64,000 bases of DNA, from the NCBI RefSeq assembly GCF_013385175.1, contig NZ_JABZEO010000004.1, positions 186,001 to 250,000 of the forward strand. Direction: 5' to 3'. Made by a program: the position numbers and the translations under genes. Shown here piece by piece: positions 16,616 through 27,152 of this stretch. A model generated the notes under the pieces. That model ran no database searches, was not told the DNA's origin, and saw only the letters and a list, made by a program, of their open reading frames with translations. The DNA comes from Allochromatium humboldtianum (GTDB lineage: Bacteria > Pseudomonadota > Gammaproteobacteria > Chromatiales > Chromatiaceae). Position 1 is the stretch's first letter; each line of letters opens with the position of its first letter.

Positions 16616-17218
16616 TCAGAAGAAATCGGCCGGAACACCACGCTGTTTGGCGGCGATGGCATTCTGCAGATAGCGTTGCTCGTCGCTCAGGACGCGCTCG
16701 ACACCGGCGCGCGGGATCCGACGCAGGAAGACCGAATAATCCCCGCCGTAGAAATGGATCTGGCGTCCATGCAACCCGCCGAGATCCTGCGCGACCAGGG
16801 GAATCCCGTCACGCTCCAGGAACTGACGCACGAAGGCGACGTTGGAGGCGCCGATGTTGAAGCGATCCGGTCTCGTGCCCGTGGCTTCGTGCAGGACATT
16901 GGCGCCGCCGAAGGCCTTGGCGCGCAACTGCTCGCGGCGGGCGCCGCGCTTGAGCAGTTCGTTGACCAGGATCTCCATGGCCCAGAGTCCATAGCGCCCG
17001 GCATCCGTGGCCAGTACCGGCTCGCGGCTGGCCGGATTGCGCATCGGCAGCAGGAAGTGATTCATGCCCATCAGGCGCGCCACCGGATCGAAGAGACAAA
17101 CCGCGACGCACGAACCCAGCAGGGTCGTCAGGACCATGGGTTCGTCGCTGACCGCGTGCTCGCCGGGCCGCACCAGATGGCGCTTGATCGATTTTTCCGA
17201 GCTCGCCGCCGCACTCAT
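16616..17218 (-). CDS. cheD: Chemoreceptor glutamine deamidase CheD
   Basis: A 200-aa protein. The active Cys and His are in TTLLGSCVAVCLFD and MNHFLLP, the standard CheD pair. It deamidates glutamines on receptors and in some species interacts with CheC-type phosphatases. The ATG overlaps the cheR stop by 4 nt (17215-17218), a sign of translational coupling. The length is typical. Confidence 0.93.
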   Translation of the reverse strand: MSAAASSEKSIKRHLVRPGEHAVSDEPMVLTTLLGSCVAVCLFDPVARLMGMNHFLLPMRNPASREPVLATDAGRYGLWAMEILVNELLKRGARREQLRAKAFGGANVLHEATGTRPDRFNIGASNVAFVRQFLERDGIPLVAQDLGGLHGRQIHFYGGDYSVFLRRIPRAGVERVLSDEQRYLQNAIAAKQRGVPADFF

Positions 17219-18099
17219 GGCGTGCCTCGCCGCGTGCTCGGGCGCTGGAAGATCGAGGGACGAATCATGACGAGCGGGGTGTCGATGCCATGCAACGACT
17301 CGACATGACTGATGAAGAGCAGACCGCCGGGCCGCAGCGACTCGAACAGACGGGCGATGACGCGCTGTTTGGTCGGCGGGTCGAAATAGATCAGCACGTT
17401 GCGCAGAAAGATGATGTCGAACGATTCGCCGTCACGGCGCGATTGCAGCAGATTGTGCTGTTCCAGCTTCACGCGCGACTTGAGCCTGGGGTCGATCAGC
17501 AGATTGCCGGCCTGGGCGCGCACGCCCTTGAGACAGTAGCGTTCCAGCCAGACGCGCGGCAGATGTCTGGCGCGTTCGAGCGGATAGACGCCCTGGCGCG
17601 CCTGCTCCAGCACCCGCTGACTGATGTCGGTGCCGAGGATGCGCCAGTCGCCCGGCCCCAGGGCGTCGCTCAGCACCATGGCCAGGGTGTAGACCTCCTC
17701 GCCCGTGGAGCAGGCCGCGCTCCAGACACGGACGCCATGCCCGCGATAGGCCGGCAGGACGTGTTCGCGCAGATAGTCGAAATGGGCCGGCTCACGGTAG
17801 AAATAGGTCTCGTTGGTCGTCAGCAGGTCGACCAGATGCTGGCGCTCGTGATCCTGGCCGGGTTCGAAGACATGATCGAGATAGGCATCGAAACTGTGCA
17901 GCCCCAGATGGTGCAGCCGTCTCTGGAGACGCGCGCTGACCATCTGGCGCTTGTGCGGCGCCAGACTGATGCCGGCCCGCTCGTGGATGAAATGACGGAA
18001 ACGCTCGAATTCGCGATCCTTGAGCGGCACGACGTCCGGTGGGTGCATCGCGCCCGCGCGGGGTTCATCCCGCGCGAGCGGTCCTTCAAGACTCCCCAT
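17215..18099 (-). CDS. cheR: Chemotaxis protein methyltransferase CheR
   Basis: A 294-aa SAM-dependent methyltransferase that methylates receptor glutamates. Visible features are the N-terminal helical domain (FRHFIHERAGISLAPHKRQMV), TTNETYFYREPAHF, the SAM motif VWSAACSTGEEVYTLAM, and the FLRNVLIYFD motif. The start MGSLEGPLARDE is preceded by GGGGGA and overlaps the cheW end by 14 nt; an inner ATG (MHPPDVVPLKD, 18048) is an alternative. Confidence 0.93.
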   Translation of the reverse strand: MGSLEGPLARDEPRAGAMHPPDVVPLKDREFERFRHFIHERAGISLAPHKRQMVSARLQRRLHHLGLHSFDAYLDHVFEPGQDHERQHLVDLLTTNETYFYREPAHFDYLREHVLPAYRGHGVRVWSAACSTGEEVYTLAMVLSDALGPGDWRILGTDISQRVLEQARQGVYPLERARHLPRVWLERYCLKGVRAQAGNLLIDPRLKSRVKLEQHNLLQSRRDGESFDIIFLRNVLIYFDPPTKQRVIARLFESLRPGGLLFISHVESLHGIDTPLVMIRPSIFQRPSTRRGTP

Positions 18100-18643
18100 C
18101 CGATCCCCCGGAGGCGGTCTCCTGACTGAGCCGACGAAGCGCCGCCAGCTCCTGCATGGAGAGCACATGATCGACACTGAGAATGATGACGAAGACGTCG
18201 TCGACCCGCCCCATCGCCTCGATGAAGTCGGTGCGGATCTCGGAGCCGAACTCGGGCGGCGGCTTGATGTCCTCGGCCGCGATCTCCAGGATGTTCTTGA
18301 CCTCGTCGACCAGCATCCCGAGCACATGGGCCTCGTCGCCGACATGAACCTCGACCAGCACGATGCAACTGCGTTTGGTCAGGATGATCGGCCCGCGTCC
18401 CAGACGCGCCCCGAGATCGATCACGGGCACCACGCTGCCGCGCAGATTGATCACGCCACGGATATAGTCCGGGGTCATGGGGACGCGGGTGACGGCCGGG
18501 GTCTCGATGATCTCCTTGACCGCGTCGATCGACATGGCCAGACGCTCGTCGGAGACGGCGAAGGTCAGATACTGGGTGACTTCGTCGCTCGTCTCGGTGT
18601 GAGTGGCCGCACTCGCTCGGTTGCTCAATACCAACTCGCCCAT
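18086..18643 (-). CDS. cheW: Chemotaxis coupling protein CheW
   Basis: A 185-aa single CheW domain linking receptors to CheA. It has QYLTFAVSDERLAMSIDAVKEI, the VPMTPDYIRGVINLRGSVVPVIDL signature and IDLGARLG. The N-terminal ~20 residues are a polar extension. GAGGAGG lies directly upstream of the ATG. It sits 10 nt after the large MCP gene in the operon. Confidence 0.95.
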   Translation of the reverse strand: MGELVLSNRASAATHTETSDEVTQYLTFAVSDERLAMSIDAVKEIIETPAVTRVPMTPDYIRGVINLRGSVVPVIDLGARLGRGPIILTKRSCIVLVEVHVGDEAHVLGMLVDEVKNILEIAAEDIKPPPEFGSEIRTDFIEAMGRVDDVFVIILSVDHVLSMQELAALRRLSQETASGGSDGES

Positions 18644-18653
18644 GCGAACCTCC

Positions 18654-20600
18654 TCAGAAGCGCTCGAAGTCCTTGTGGTCGAAGTCCTCGAGGTCGACCG
18701 TGCCCTCCTCCTCGCGCGCACGGCTCGCCACGGGCGCCGGGGTACGCGACCGTACCTTGGTCCGTGATCCGCCCGCTCCGGTGCGGAAGAAGGACATGGT
18801 CTCCTGCAACTGGCCGGCCTGACCGCTGAGTTCCTCGGCCGTCGCCGCCAGTTCTTCCGAGGACGAGGCGTTCTGCTGCGTGGCCTTGTCCAACTGACTC
18901 ATGGCTTCGTTGATCTGGCCGATGCCCGCCGCCTGCTCGCCCGAGGCCGCCGTGATCTCCTCGACCAGATCGGCGGTCTTGACGATGTTGGGGACCATCT
19001 GCTCCAGGAGCTTTCCGGCCTCCTCGGCAATGGCCACGCTGCTGGTAGCGAGCTGGTTGATCTCCTGCGCCGTCACGCCGCTGTTCTCCGCGAGCTTGCG
19101 CACTTCCGCCGCCACCACCGTGAAGCCCTTGCCGTGCTCCCCGGCGCGCGCCGCCTCGATCGCCGCGTTGAGCGCCAGCAGATTGGTCTTGTAGGCGATG
19201 TCCTCGATCAGTCCGATCTTGCTGGCGATCTCCTTCATCGCCGACACCGTGCGCGCCACCGCCTCGCCGCCGCGCCGTGCTTCCTCCGCCGAGCTCTTGG
19301 CGATGCCGTTGGTGACACGCGCGTTCTCGGTGTTCTGCTGCACCGAGGCGTTCAACTGCTCGATGCTCGCCGTGGTCTCCTCCACGCTCGCCGCCTGCTC
19401 GGTCGCGCCCTGGCTGAGCGCCTGGGCCGTGGAGCTGACCTCGCTGGAGGCCGAGGACAGATTGTCGGCCCCGACCCGTACCTCGCCGACGATCTGACGC
19501 AGCCGCTCGACCATGCCGTACATATCCTTGTAGACGCCGCGCAGATTGGTCTGATCGAAGTCGATGGCGAGATTGCCGGCGGCGACCTGCTTGGTGACAT
19601 CGGCGATCACGCCCGGATCCTTGCCCAACTGGGCCATGACGCCACGGATGATGAGCCAGGCGACCAGGATGCCGGACAGGAGCGCGATCAGCGACAGCAC
19701 CGAGATCAGGAGAATGCCGCGATCGTTCGACGCCTGGACCTGGGGTCCGAGGATGTCCTGTTCACCCTTGTAGGAGAGTTTGATCGCGTCGATGTCTTCG
19801 GCGAATTGCGGCCCCAGGACATTGAGCGTCTCATTGATGAGCTGATTGCGTTCCTCGATGAGCTTGACCGCACGGTCGAAGGCGCTCTTGTAGTCGGCCT
19901 TGAGTCGCATGACCTCGGCGAGCAGGGCGCGCCGCTGCGGATCCTGGAGACTGGCCTCCATCTCGCCCATCTGCTGGTCGAGTTGCGCCCATTCCTGGTT
20001 GACCCGATCGGCGTCCGCCTGCGCATTGTCACCGAGGAAACGGCGCACATAGATGCGCGCCAGCAGCAGATTACGCAGACCGCGCGCCGATTGGAGCACG
20101 GCTTCGGTATCGGCGGCTTGGTTGGCGCTCTCCAGGATCTGGGTCAATCGCTGCTCGATCGCCAGGCCATTGACGGCCAGCACCTCGGTGTCGAGTCGGT
20201 CGCTCTCGCGCGTCAGGGTCACGACCTGCTCGAAGGTCTTGCCATAGGTCGCGATATTGGTGGCCGAGGCGTCGATCTTGGCCTTGCGCTCCGGGTCGCG
20301 CACGATGCCTTGCAGTTCCTTGAGGATGCTTTCAGTCGTCGCCAGGTATTGCTCGAATTGTTTCACATCCTGGTCGGCGTGGGTCTGGATGTAATCCTTG
20401 ACCTCCATGCGGCCCATGAGCATGGCGGCCTGCATCTCGCCCATGCGGTTGGCGCGAATTGCCATCCGGCGATACTCGGAGAACCCTGTGGAAGCCCCCT
20501 CGATGGTGAAATAGGACAGGACGCCGACGATCACGAGCAGGGTCAGGATCGCGGTGAAACCCAGGATGAGCTTTTTGGCCATCGTCATGGAGCGAAACAT
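18654..20600 (-). CDS. Methyl-accepting chemotaxis protein with helical bimodular-type sensor
   Basis: A 648-aa receptor. TM1 is residues 10-32. A long all-helical periplasmic domain of about 260 residues follows, with repeats of Leu/Glu helices such as [20 protein letters not shown], resembling HBM domains (McpS type, known to bind organic acids). TM2 ([21 protein letters not shown]) is near residue 298, followed by a HAMP-like region and the signalling hairpin ([20 protein letters not shown]). The C-terminal DFERF after an acidic linker could tether CheR or CheB, although it lacks the usual Trp. It lies in the che operon. Confidence 0.9.
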   Translation of the reverse strand: MFRSMTMAKKLILGFTAILTLLVIVGVLSYFTIEGASTGFSEYRRMAIRANRMGEMQAAMLMGRMEVKDYIQTHADQDVKQFEQYLATTESILKELQGIVRDPERKAKIDASATNIATYGKTFEQVVTLTRESDRLDTEVLAVNGLAIEQRLTQILESANQAADTEAVLQSARGLRNLLLARIYVRRFLGDNAQADADRVNQEWAQLDQQMGEMEASLQDPQRRALLAEVMRLKADYKSAFDRAVKLIEERNQLINETLNVLGPQFAEDIDAIKLSYKGEQDILGPQVQASNDRGILLISVLSLIALLSGILVAWLIIRGVMAQLGKDPGVIADVTKQVAAGNLAIDFDQTNLRGVYKDMYGMVERLRQIVGEVRVGADNLSSASSEVSSTAQALSQGATEQAASVEETTASIEQLNASVQQNTENARVTNGIAKSSAEEARRGGEAVARTVSAMKEIASKIGLIEDIAYKTNLLALNAAIEAARAGEHGKGFTVVAAEVRKLAENSGVTAQEINQLATSSVAIAEEAGKLLEQMVPNIVKTADLVEEITAASGEQAAGIGQINEAMSQLDKATQQNASSSEELAATAEELSGQAGQLQETMSFFRTGAGGSRTKVRSRTPAPVASRAREEEGTVDLEDFDHKDFERF

Positions 20601-20656
20601 GTATCTTCTCCCGATACGATTGAATCGATGATCTGTCTTCTTGGTTCGAATCCGCC

Positions 20657-22897
20657 TCAGGCGCCGGCGAGACGCCGGCCGGCGACCGCACGCTGCCCCT
20701 CGGCGATGGCGGCCAGCTCGGCTACGTCCAGGATGAGCGCGATGTCGCCCGTGCCCAGGATGGTCGCGCCCGCCACCCCCCGCAGTCGCTCGAAGACCTT
20801 GCCGAGCGGCTTGATGACGGTCTGCAACTCACCGAGCAAGGTATCCACCACCAGCCCCATCTTGTGATGACCGAAACGCACCACCACCAGACTCTCGCGC
20901 CGACCGGCGCGCCGCTCCGGATCGGCGTTCTCGAACAACTCGGTCAGGCGGATGAAGGGCAGCACCTCGCCGCGCAGATTGATGTAATGCTCGCCGTGGC
21001 GCTTCACACCACTGGCCGCGCCCATCTCGACGCATTCGGCGACCTGCGACAGCGGGATCACATACTGATCCGCCCCGGCGCCGACCAGGAAGCCGTCGAT
21101 GATGGCCAGGGTCAGGGGCAGCACGATCGTGACCTGAGTGCCCTCGCCCAGACGGCTGTCGAGTTCGACCGTGCCGCGCAGCGCCTCGATGTTGCGCCGC
21201 ACCACGTCCATGCCCACGCCACGCCCCGAGAGGTTGGTCGCCTGCTCCTTGGTCGAAAGTCCGGGCGCGAAGATCAGGCGCAGCGTCTCCTCGCGCGTCA
21301 GCACGTCATCCGGCTTGACGAGTCCCGCCGCCTCGGCCTTGGCGCGGATGCGTTCGGCGTCGAGTCCGGCGCCGTCGTCGGCGATCTCGACCACGATGTG
21401 CCCCGAGTCGTGATAGGCATTGATGTGCACCCGGCCCTGGGCCGGCTTGCCGCGTGATCGCCGAACCTCGGGCGTCTCGATGCCGTGGTCGACGGCATTG
21501 CGGATCAGATGGGTCAGCGGGTCGATCATCTTCTCGACCACGGTCTTGTCGAGTTCGGTCTCGCCACCGGTGATGACCAGTTCGATCTCCTTGCCGAGTT
21601 CGCGGCAGGTGTCGCGCACCACGCGCTTGAAGCGCGACAGTGAGTCGCCGATCGGCACCATGCGCAGTTGCAGCGCGTTGTCGCGGATCTCAGAGACCAG
21701 ATACTCGACGCCGTCGATCACCTCGTTCATGTCCTCGACCCCGGCGCGCTTGACCAGCACACGGATCGCGGCGCTGCTCGTGACCAGCTCGCCGATCAGG
21801 TCGATCAGATGACCGAGCCGCTGGGCGTCGACGCGGATGAAGTGCGCCTCCTCCTGACGTCGGGTGCGTGCGGCCTCCTGGGTGCGCGCGGCCTGCTCGA
21901 CCACGGCGGGCTTGATCGACCCCTGCTCGACCAGGATCTCGCCGACGCGACGCTTGCGGGTCTCGCTCTCTCCCTCACCGACGTCGCTCGACTCCGCCGC
22001 CTGGGTCTCCAGGGCACGGTCGAGCTCACCCTGGGTCAGTGCGCCGATGCGCAGCAGCAGGTCGCCGATCCAGCCCACCTGATCGTCGGGCACGGCGGCG
22101 AGCAGATCCAGGTATTTCGACTGAGCCGTGTCCGGCTCCAGGATCCGGATCTCGCAGTCCTGATCGGCGAACTCGAAGACCCCGGCGATGGTGGGCTTGT
22201 CGACCTCGCCGCGAAAGCCGAGGCCGAACTCGAGATAACAGCTCTCGGCATCGAAGCCGTCCTCGCGCAGCGCCTCGGGATCGAGCTGGGTCGTCACATG
22301 GACCAGCTCGCCCAGCGAGCCCAGATAGCGCAGGAAGGACAGCGGATCGATGCCGTCGCGAAAGGTGTCGCGCTTGAACCTGAGCGTGATCATCCAGAGA
22401 TCGCTGACCACGGGCAGATACTTGGTGTCCGATGCCGACGGCGAGGCGGCGTTCGCATCGGCGGCGGAACCGGACGCGGACTCCGGCGACACGCCGGCGC
22501 CGCCCGAGTGCCCGAGTCTGGCCAGGAGCGCCTCGCCGGCCCGCGCCAGCTCGGGATCGAGCGGCTCATCCGGTGTGGAAGCCGCGACGATGGTATCGAC
22601 CAGCCGCGCGGTGTGGTCGCGGCACTCGAAGAGCGTGGCGATCAGCGGGCGTGTCAGGGGCACCTGACCCGAGCGCACCCGATCCATCAGGGTCTCGACG
22701 GTATGGGTGAAGTCGACGATGGAGTCATAGCCGAACACACCGCCCGTGCCCTTGATGGTGTGCATGGCCCGGAAGACCGCGTTGAGCGACTCGGCGTCCT
22801 CTGGGTCGTCCTCCAGGGCCAGCAGCGCATCCTCCATGGATTGCAGCAGTTCGGCCACCTCGGCCAGAAAGGCCTGACGTGCGCTGTCGAGACTCAT
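20657..22897 (-). CDS. cheA: Chemotaxis histidine kinase CheA
   Basis: A 746-aa protein. The HPt domain carries phospho-His46 in [11 protein letters not shown] variable middle region (residues ~140-340) contains a linker and a segment with [12 protein letters not shown] that resembles a CheA-associated repeat. Dimerisation ([21 protein letters not shown]), ATPase ([31 protein letters not shown]) and C-terminal CheW-like domains follow. It phosphorylates the CheY of this operon. The ATG overlaps the STAS gene stop by 4 nt. The unusually long middle part distinguishes it from enteric CheA. Confidence 0.95.
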   Translation of the reverse strand: MSLDSARQAFLAEVAELLQSMEDALLALEDDPEDAESLNAVFRAMHTIKGTGGVFGYDSIVDFTHTVETLMDRVRSGQVPLTRPLIATLFECRDHTARLVDTIVAASTPDEPLDPELARAGEALLARLGHSGGAGVSPESASGSAADANAASPSASDTKYLPVVSDLWMITLRFKRDTFRDGIDPLSFLRYLGSLGELVHVTTQLDPEALREDGFDAESCYLEFGLGFRGEVDKPTIAGVFEFADQDCEIRILEPDTAQSKYLDLLAAVPDDQVGWIGDLLLRIGALTQGELDRALETQAAESSDVGEGESETRKRRVGEILVEQGSIKPAVVEQAARTQEAARTRRQEEAHFIRVDAQRLGHLIDLIGELVTSSAAIRVLVKRAGVEDMNEVIDGVEYLVSEIRDNALQLRMVPIGDSLSRFKRVVRDTCRELGKEIELVITGGETELDKTVVEKMIDPLTHLIRNAVDHGIETPEVRRSRGKPAQGRVHINAYHDSGHIVVEIADDGAGLDAERIRAKAEAAGLVKPDDVLTREETLRLIFAPGLSTKEQATNLSGRGVGMDVVRRNIEALRGTVELDSRLGEGTQVTIVLPLTLAIIDGFLVGAGADQYVIPLSQVAECVEMGAASGVKRHGEHYINLRGEVLPFIRLTELFENADPERRAGRRESLVVVRFGHHKMGLVVDTLLGELQTVIKPLGKVFERLRGVAGATILGTGDIALILDVAELAAIAEGQRAVAGRRLAGA

Positions 22898-23220
22898 GCG
22901 GCCTCTCCCGCCGCCGGGCCGGCGGAGTCGAGATCGAACCGGCCACTGAGCTGGAGCAGGCCCAGCACCTCGGCCACCACCGGGCTGTGAGCGACCAGCC
23001 GCAGGGCGCCGCCGCGTGCGTGCAGGGTCTCGCGCAGCCACAGCAGGAGCTGGAGGCCCGCGCCGTCGAGTTCGCTGACGGCGGACAGATCCAGGTACAG
23101 GCGCCGCTCGGCCAGATACGGACGCAGCCGCGTCGCTGTTTCGGCCACGGTATAGATGGTCAGATCACCATCGAGAACCAGCGGTTCGGTATCGGTCGGA
23201 CGTTCTGATCGAGCGTTCAT
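22894..23220 (-). CDS. STAS domain protein
   Basis: A 108-aa single STAS domain of the anti-sigma-antagonist/MlaB type. It has LVLDGDLTIYTVAE and YLDLSAVSELDGAGLQLLLWL. At the position of the phosphorylated Ser of SpoIIAA there is Ala (D-G-A-G), so it is not regulated by Ser phosphorylation. It overlaps cheA by 4 nt and is therefore coupled to the kinase; it may act as a docking or scaffold module. STAS genes in che operons occur in other Proteobacteria, but their role is poorly known. Confidence 0.85.
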   Translation of the reverse strand: MNARSERPTDTEPLVLDGDLTIYTVAETATRLRPYLAERRLYLDLSAVSELDGAGLQLLLWLRETLHARGGALRLVAHSPVVAEVLGLLQLSGRFDLDSAGPAAGEAA

Positions 23221-23260
23221 CCTGACCTCGTCATCTCTGTGAGTCTGTGGCGGCGGCGAT

Positions 23261-23629
23261 TCATGGCAGGATCAGCTTGGAGACGGCATCCAGCAGCATC
23301 GGCGGCTGGAAGGGCTTGACCAGCCAGGCCTTGGCCCCGGCCGCGCGCGCGGCCTCCTTCTTCTCGGGCTGACTCTCGGTCGTCAGCATCAGGATCGGCG
23401 TGAACCTGTAGTTGGGCAGCTTCTTGACCTCGCCGACCAGGGTGATGCCGTCCATGTTGGGCATGTTCACGTCGCTGACGATGAGATGGATCTTGGCGCC
23501 GTTGAGCTTGGCCAGCGCGTCGCGCCCGTCGCACGCCTCGATCACGTCATACCCGGCGCCCTTGAGCGCGATGCCCACCACACTGCGAAAGGAGGCCGAA
23601 TCGTCGACCACCATGATCGTCTTCGCCAT
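23261..23629 (-). CDS. cheY: Chemotaxis response regulator CheY
   Basis: A 122-aa stand-alone receiver. It has TIMVVDDSASFR with the acidic pair, phospho-Asp53 in LIVSDVNMPNMDG, a conserved Thr in MLTTES and the Lys in LVKPFQP. It is phosphorylated by CheA and presumably binds the flagellar switch. It lies between the CheZ-like MCP gene and the STAS gene, 13 and 40 nt apart, in the operon. Confidence 0.93.
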   Translation of the reverse strand: MAKTIMVVDDSASFRSVVGIALKGAGYDVIEACDGRDALAKLNGAKIHLIVSDVNMPNMDGITLVGEVKKLPNYRFTPILMLTTESQPEKKEAARAAGAKAWLVKPFQPPMLLDAVSKLILP

Positions 23630-23642
23630 GCCTGACTCCGTT

Positions 23643-24851
23643 TCAGAAGAATGTCAATTCCGAGGCCGCCGCCGGCTTCTGGCGTGGCTGCTCCACGCCA
23701 AGATGCAGATCGCGTTCCTCGATGGTGCTGTAGGATTCGAGCATGTGCGCCAACAGATCGTCGATCTCCAGGATGTCGCGTTCCTGCTGGTGCAGGTCGT
23801 GCCCGGAAGTGACCTTGAGTCGCTCACTCAGGCTGTCCAGACCCTCGCAGACATGGCTGAGGATCTGGCTGGTGCGATCCTGGAACTGTAGATCGACCAT
23901 GGAGGCGCCGATGCGCGTGCGCAGGTTCTCGCTGAGTGCACGCAGGCTCTGGGCGTCCTCGTTGAGCGACTCGGTGGTCTGCCGCAGACGCTTCATGACC
24001 ACCTCGACCTTGTGCTCGGACTCCCGGACCAGCTCGTCGGCCGTGCGCATGGATGCCTTGACCATCGACTGGGTCTCGGCCAGTGAACGCGCCAGCTCCT
24101 CGACCTTGGCGCTGATGCTCGCGCCCGTGTTGGCCGAAGAGCCGGCCAGTTTGCGCACCTCATCGGCCACCACGGCGAAACCGCGCCCCTGCTCGCCCGC
24201 GCGCGCCGCTTCGATGGCGGCGTTGAGCGCCAGCAGGTTGATCTGTTCGGCCACCGAGCGCACGTCCTGGGCCATCTGACGCATCTGCTCGCCGAATCCG
24301 GCCAGCCGATCGACCTGGTCAGTCATGGCCGAGTCACGATGCAGGATGGCCTCGAAGTCCGCAATCACCTCGGTCAGTGTCGCCTGACTCTCCTCGAACT
24401 GACCGAGGATGGCGCGATCCTCCCGGTCGCCGGAGCCCGTGGTCTGGATCACGCGCTCCAGATCCGTGACCAGCTCACCGAACGCGAGCGTCAGGTGTGT
24501 GATGCTCTCCTCGGTGAGCTGGCGCGAATGCGCGATATGACGCACGAAGATGGGGAAGAGTTCGATGCCCAGACGCTCGAAGGCGTGTTCGAGCGCGGCC
24601 ATCTGTCGGCTCCGATGATCGAGCCTGGACTGGATCTCGGCGCGGGCGGCCTCGATCCGGGCGGTCTGAGTGCGATGCTGGAGCCAGGCGATCAGGACGG
24701 CCAGTGCGAGGACCAGGGCCGCCAACACCCAACTCGATGGAGAATTCGACCCCAGCCAAGGCATCGCCATGGCGGCGAACAGGCCCAGGGCGATCTCCTT
24801 CCAGGTCTCGTGAATCCAGTGGACGAGCGACGGCATCGGCTGGTTCGGCAC
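23643..24851 (-). CDS. MCP-signalling-domain protein with CheZ-like C-terminal motif
   Basis: A 402-aa protein, first gene of the che operon. It has a short N terminus, one or two hydrophobic segments ([17 protein letters not shown] and a weaker one before it) with no large periplasmic domain, a helical linker, an MCP signalling core ([20 protein letters not shown]) and a C-terminal helix with FQDRTSQ. In that motif Asp325 and Gln329 are spaced as in the catalytic FQDLTGQ of E. coli CheZ. GTG is taken as start because AAGGAG lies about 7 nt upstream. It may combine receptor-like and CheY-P phosphatase roles. Confidence 0.8.
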   Translation of the reverse strand: MPNQPMPSLVHWIHETWKEIALGLFAAMAMPWLGSNSPSSWVLAALVLALAVLIAWLQHRTQTARIEAARAEIQSRLDHRSRQMAALEHAFERLGIELFPIFVRHIAHSRQLTEESITHLTLAFGELVTDLERVIQTTGSGDREDRAILGQFEESQATLTEVIADFEAILHRDSAMTDQVDRLAGFGEQMRQMAQDVRSVAEQINLLALNAAIEAARAGEQGRGFAVVADEVRKLAGSSANTGASISAKVEELARSLAETQSMVKASMRTADELVRESEHKVEVVMKRLRQTTESLNEDAQSLRALSENLRTRIGASMVDLQFQDRTSQILSHVCEGLDSLSERLKVTSGHDLHQQERDILEIDDLLAHMLESYSTIEERDLHLGVEQPRQKPAAASELTFF

Positions 24852-25083
24852 CAGTGTCTCCTTGATTTCAACCACCGAGCCCGGTCGAGACGCGACCCGT
24901 CGGCACGGGCCGGACTCGAATCCTCTCGGTACGACAGCATTGAACGTCTTGGATACCTGGAGCGGCCTGGATCGACAGTGTTCATTCGACCGATCCGGCC
25001 GACGCCTTCATGACCGCTGGCTCCGTGCCCAAGACGTCGTTCAGATCGATCCTACGCGATTTCCCCCGTCCCTGCACACTGCG

Positions 25084-26274
25084 TTAGATCAAGTTTTCAT
25101 CCGATTCTTGGGGAGGCGTGATCGAGTTCAGGAGTTGGCTCAGGTTCTGCTCGTAGAGTCCCTGCTGATCGGGGCTGGCCTGCTGGAAGCGGCCATCCTG
25201 TTCGACGAGTCCGCGCATGATATCGCTGGCGGCGCGATCCGGCTGGCTCAGGAAGCCGAGCTCGGGACGCTCGAAGCTGTCGCGCAGCTCGCGCATCATA
25301 TGACCGAGACGCCGGCCGGCGTTCTGGACCGACTCAGGCTGTTCCAGACGCTGAGTGCCTTCATAGACCCGGGCCGCGCTGTAGCTCTCGGAGCGGCTCA
25401 TGGTCAGGTTCATGGACGCGAGCTGGGAGGAGTCGAAACGGACGTCGGGCGCCTGCTCGAAGGCCTTCTGCACGTCACCGCCGAAGAAGTCCTTGGCCAG
25501 CTTGCCGACATCCTGGACCAGCGTCTGGATGGCCTTCAGCTCGTCTTCGCTCAGGTCGCCCTTCACGCTGAACCCATAGCCTGTCTTCTCGGACTGGCTG
25601 ACGTCCAGGACGGCGGCACTGTTGCCCTCACCGTCCTGTGAGAAGCCGAAGCGTCCCTGAGCCTCGAAATTGCGGCTGAAGCTGATCTCGACCTCGTCGC
25701 CATCGCGGGTCTTGAGCTTCAGGCTGAAGTCCTCGGCCTGCTGATAACGCTCGGCGACCGCCACGCCCGAGGTCGTACTTGGGGCTTGGGTCGCCTCCGT
25801 CTCGGTCTTGGGCTGAGTCGGCGACAGCTTGGCCAGACCCTCGAAGGTCAGCTTCTCAGTCGCGTCCACCTGCTCGGCGACATTGCCTTCCAGAACCTTT
25901 AGATTGGAGAGGATGTCCTTGGCCTCCTTGAAGCCCTGCTCCGCGCCCTTGACCGCGCTCTCGTAGAGGGCCTGGATCTCCTCCTCGGACTTGCCGCGTG
26001 CGCGTGCGTTCTCAAGACCCATGGCGACGAAGCTGGTGATCCGGTCAGCGACCTTTTCGGGGGTGTATTCGTTGGGATCGAGTTTTTTCAGCCCGGACAC
26101 ATCCATGCCCGGAATCTCGCGGGCGATGGCGCCGAGCGCCTTCTCCTGAAGGCTGGAGAGCGCCCCGGCCGGTTCGCGCAGGGAGGGTGAACCGGCCTGC
26201 GCGCCGACCTGAGTATGGGATCTGAGGGTCAGGCTATTGGAGACGAGTGACGAGAACTGGGCTTGAATGCTCAT
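25084..26274 (-). CDS. DUF5610-type protein
   Basis: A 396-aa protein starting MSIQAQFSSLVSNSLTLRS. It has a helical N-terminal half (LDPNEYTPEKVADRITSFV; an Ala/Lys-rich helix), then ERYQQAEDFSLKLKTRDGDEVEISFSR shown in part (DFSLKLKTRDGDEVEI), a pattern I associate with DUF5610. There is no signal peptide or membrane segment. The gene stands alone between rsmA and the che operon on the same strand. Function unknown; a motility- or surface-related role is suggested only by neighbours. Confidence 0.6.
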   Translation of the reverse strand: MSIQAQFSSLVSNSLTLRSHTQVGAQAGSPSLREPAGALSSLQEKALGAIAREIPGMDVSGLKKLDPNEYTPEKVADRITSFVAMGLENARARGKSEEEIQALYESAVKGAEQGFKEAKDILSNLKVLEGNVAEQVDATEKLTFEGLAKLSPTQPKTETEATQAPSTTSGVAVAERYQQAEDFSLKLKTRDGDEVEISFSRNFEAQGRFGFSQDGEGNSAAVLDVSQSEKTGYGFSVKGDLSEDELKAIQTLVQDVGKLAKDFFGGDVQKAFEQAPDVRFDSSQLASMNLTMSRSESYSAARVYEGTQRLEQPESVQNAGRRLGHMMRELRDSFERPELGFLSQPDRAASDIMRGLVEQDGRFQQASPDQQGLYEQNLSQLLNSITPPQESDENLI

Positions 26275-26343
26275 GGGGGGCGGCTCCTGCGCACGGTGGG
26301 CATACACCCCTTAACGGCTGACGAACGGTCGGCTTGAGTCCGT

Positions 26344-27144
26344 TCAACCAGCGGTCGCCGCCGCAGCCAGATTCGCCAGTCGCGCATAGCTGGCGACGTC
26401 CAGTTCCTCGGCGCGACGTTTCGGGTCGATGCCGGCCGCTTCGAGGCGTTCCGGGTCGAGGACGCCGGACAGGCTGTTGCGCAATGTCTTGCGTCGCTGA
26501 CCGAAGGCGGCGGCGACGATCCGTTCATGGAGTTTGGCGTCGTCGATGGGATACGGGAGCGGTCGCAGCGGACGCAGACGCAGAAAGGCCGACTCGACCT
26601 TGGGCGCGGGCCTGAAGGCACCGGGACCGATGCGAAACAGGCTCGTGGCCGCGCAGCGGCTCTGGATCATGACCGAGAGCCGTCCATAGGTCTTGTCGCC
26701 CGGATCGGCCACGATGCGGTCGACGACCTCCTTTTGCAGCATCAGGTGCATGTCCTGGAGCGCGTCGAGCTGGTCGAGGAAATGGAACAGCAGCGGGGTC
26801 GAGATGTTGTAGGGCAGATTGCCGACGAGCCGCAGCGAGGCCGGCTGATTCGCGGAATCCACGAGCGTGCGCAGATCGAAATCGAGCGCGTCGGCGTTGT
26901 GGATGCGTAGCTCACCCAGACCGCCCAGCCGCCGGCGCAGCGGTTCGATCAGATCACGATCGAGTTCGATGACGTCGAGCGCGCCGGCCCGCGTCAACAG
27001 CCGCTCGGTAATGGCGCCCTGCCCCGGCCCGATCTCGACCAGATGCTCGCCCGGTCGGGCGTCGATGGCGGCGTGGATGCGGTCGATGACGAGCGGGTCG
27101 TGAAGAAAGTTCTGGCCGAAGCGTTTGCGGGCGCGATGTTCCAT
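26344..27144 (-). CDS. rsmA: 16S rRNA (adenine1518/1519-N6)-dimethyltransferase RsmA (KsgA)
   Basis: A 266-aa enzyme that dimethylates two adjacent adenines in the 3' hairpin of 16S rRNA. Diagnostic motifs are ARKRFGQNFLHDP at the start, VEIGPGQGAITERLL (SAM), LVGNLPYNISTPLLF (catalytic NLPY) and FRPAPKVESAFLRL. A TTG twelve nt upstream forms a TTGA overlap with the DUF2934 stop and is an alternative, coupled start. In many gammaproteobacteria rsmA sits with apaG and apaH; here it is separated from them. Confidence 0.96.
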   Translation of the reverse strand: MEHRARKRFGQNFLHDPLVIDRIHAAIDARPGEHLVEIGPGQGAITERLLTRAGALDVIELDRDLIEPLRRRLGGLGELRIHNADALDFDLRTLVDSANQPASLRLVGNLPYNISTPLLFHFLDQLDALQDMHLMLQKEVVDRIVADPGDKTYGRLSVMIQSRCAATSLFRIGPGAFRPAPKVESAFLRLRPLRPLPYPIDDAKLHERIVAAAFGQRRKTLRNSLSGVLDPERLEAAGIDPKRRAEELDVASYARLANLAAAATAG

Positions 27145-27152
27145 GGTGTCGG

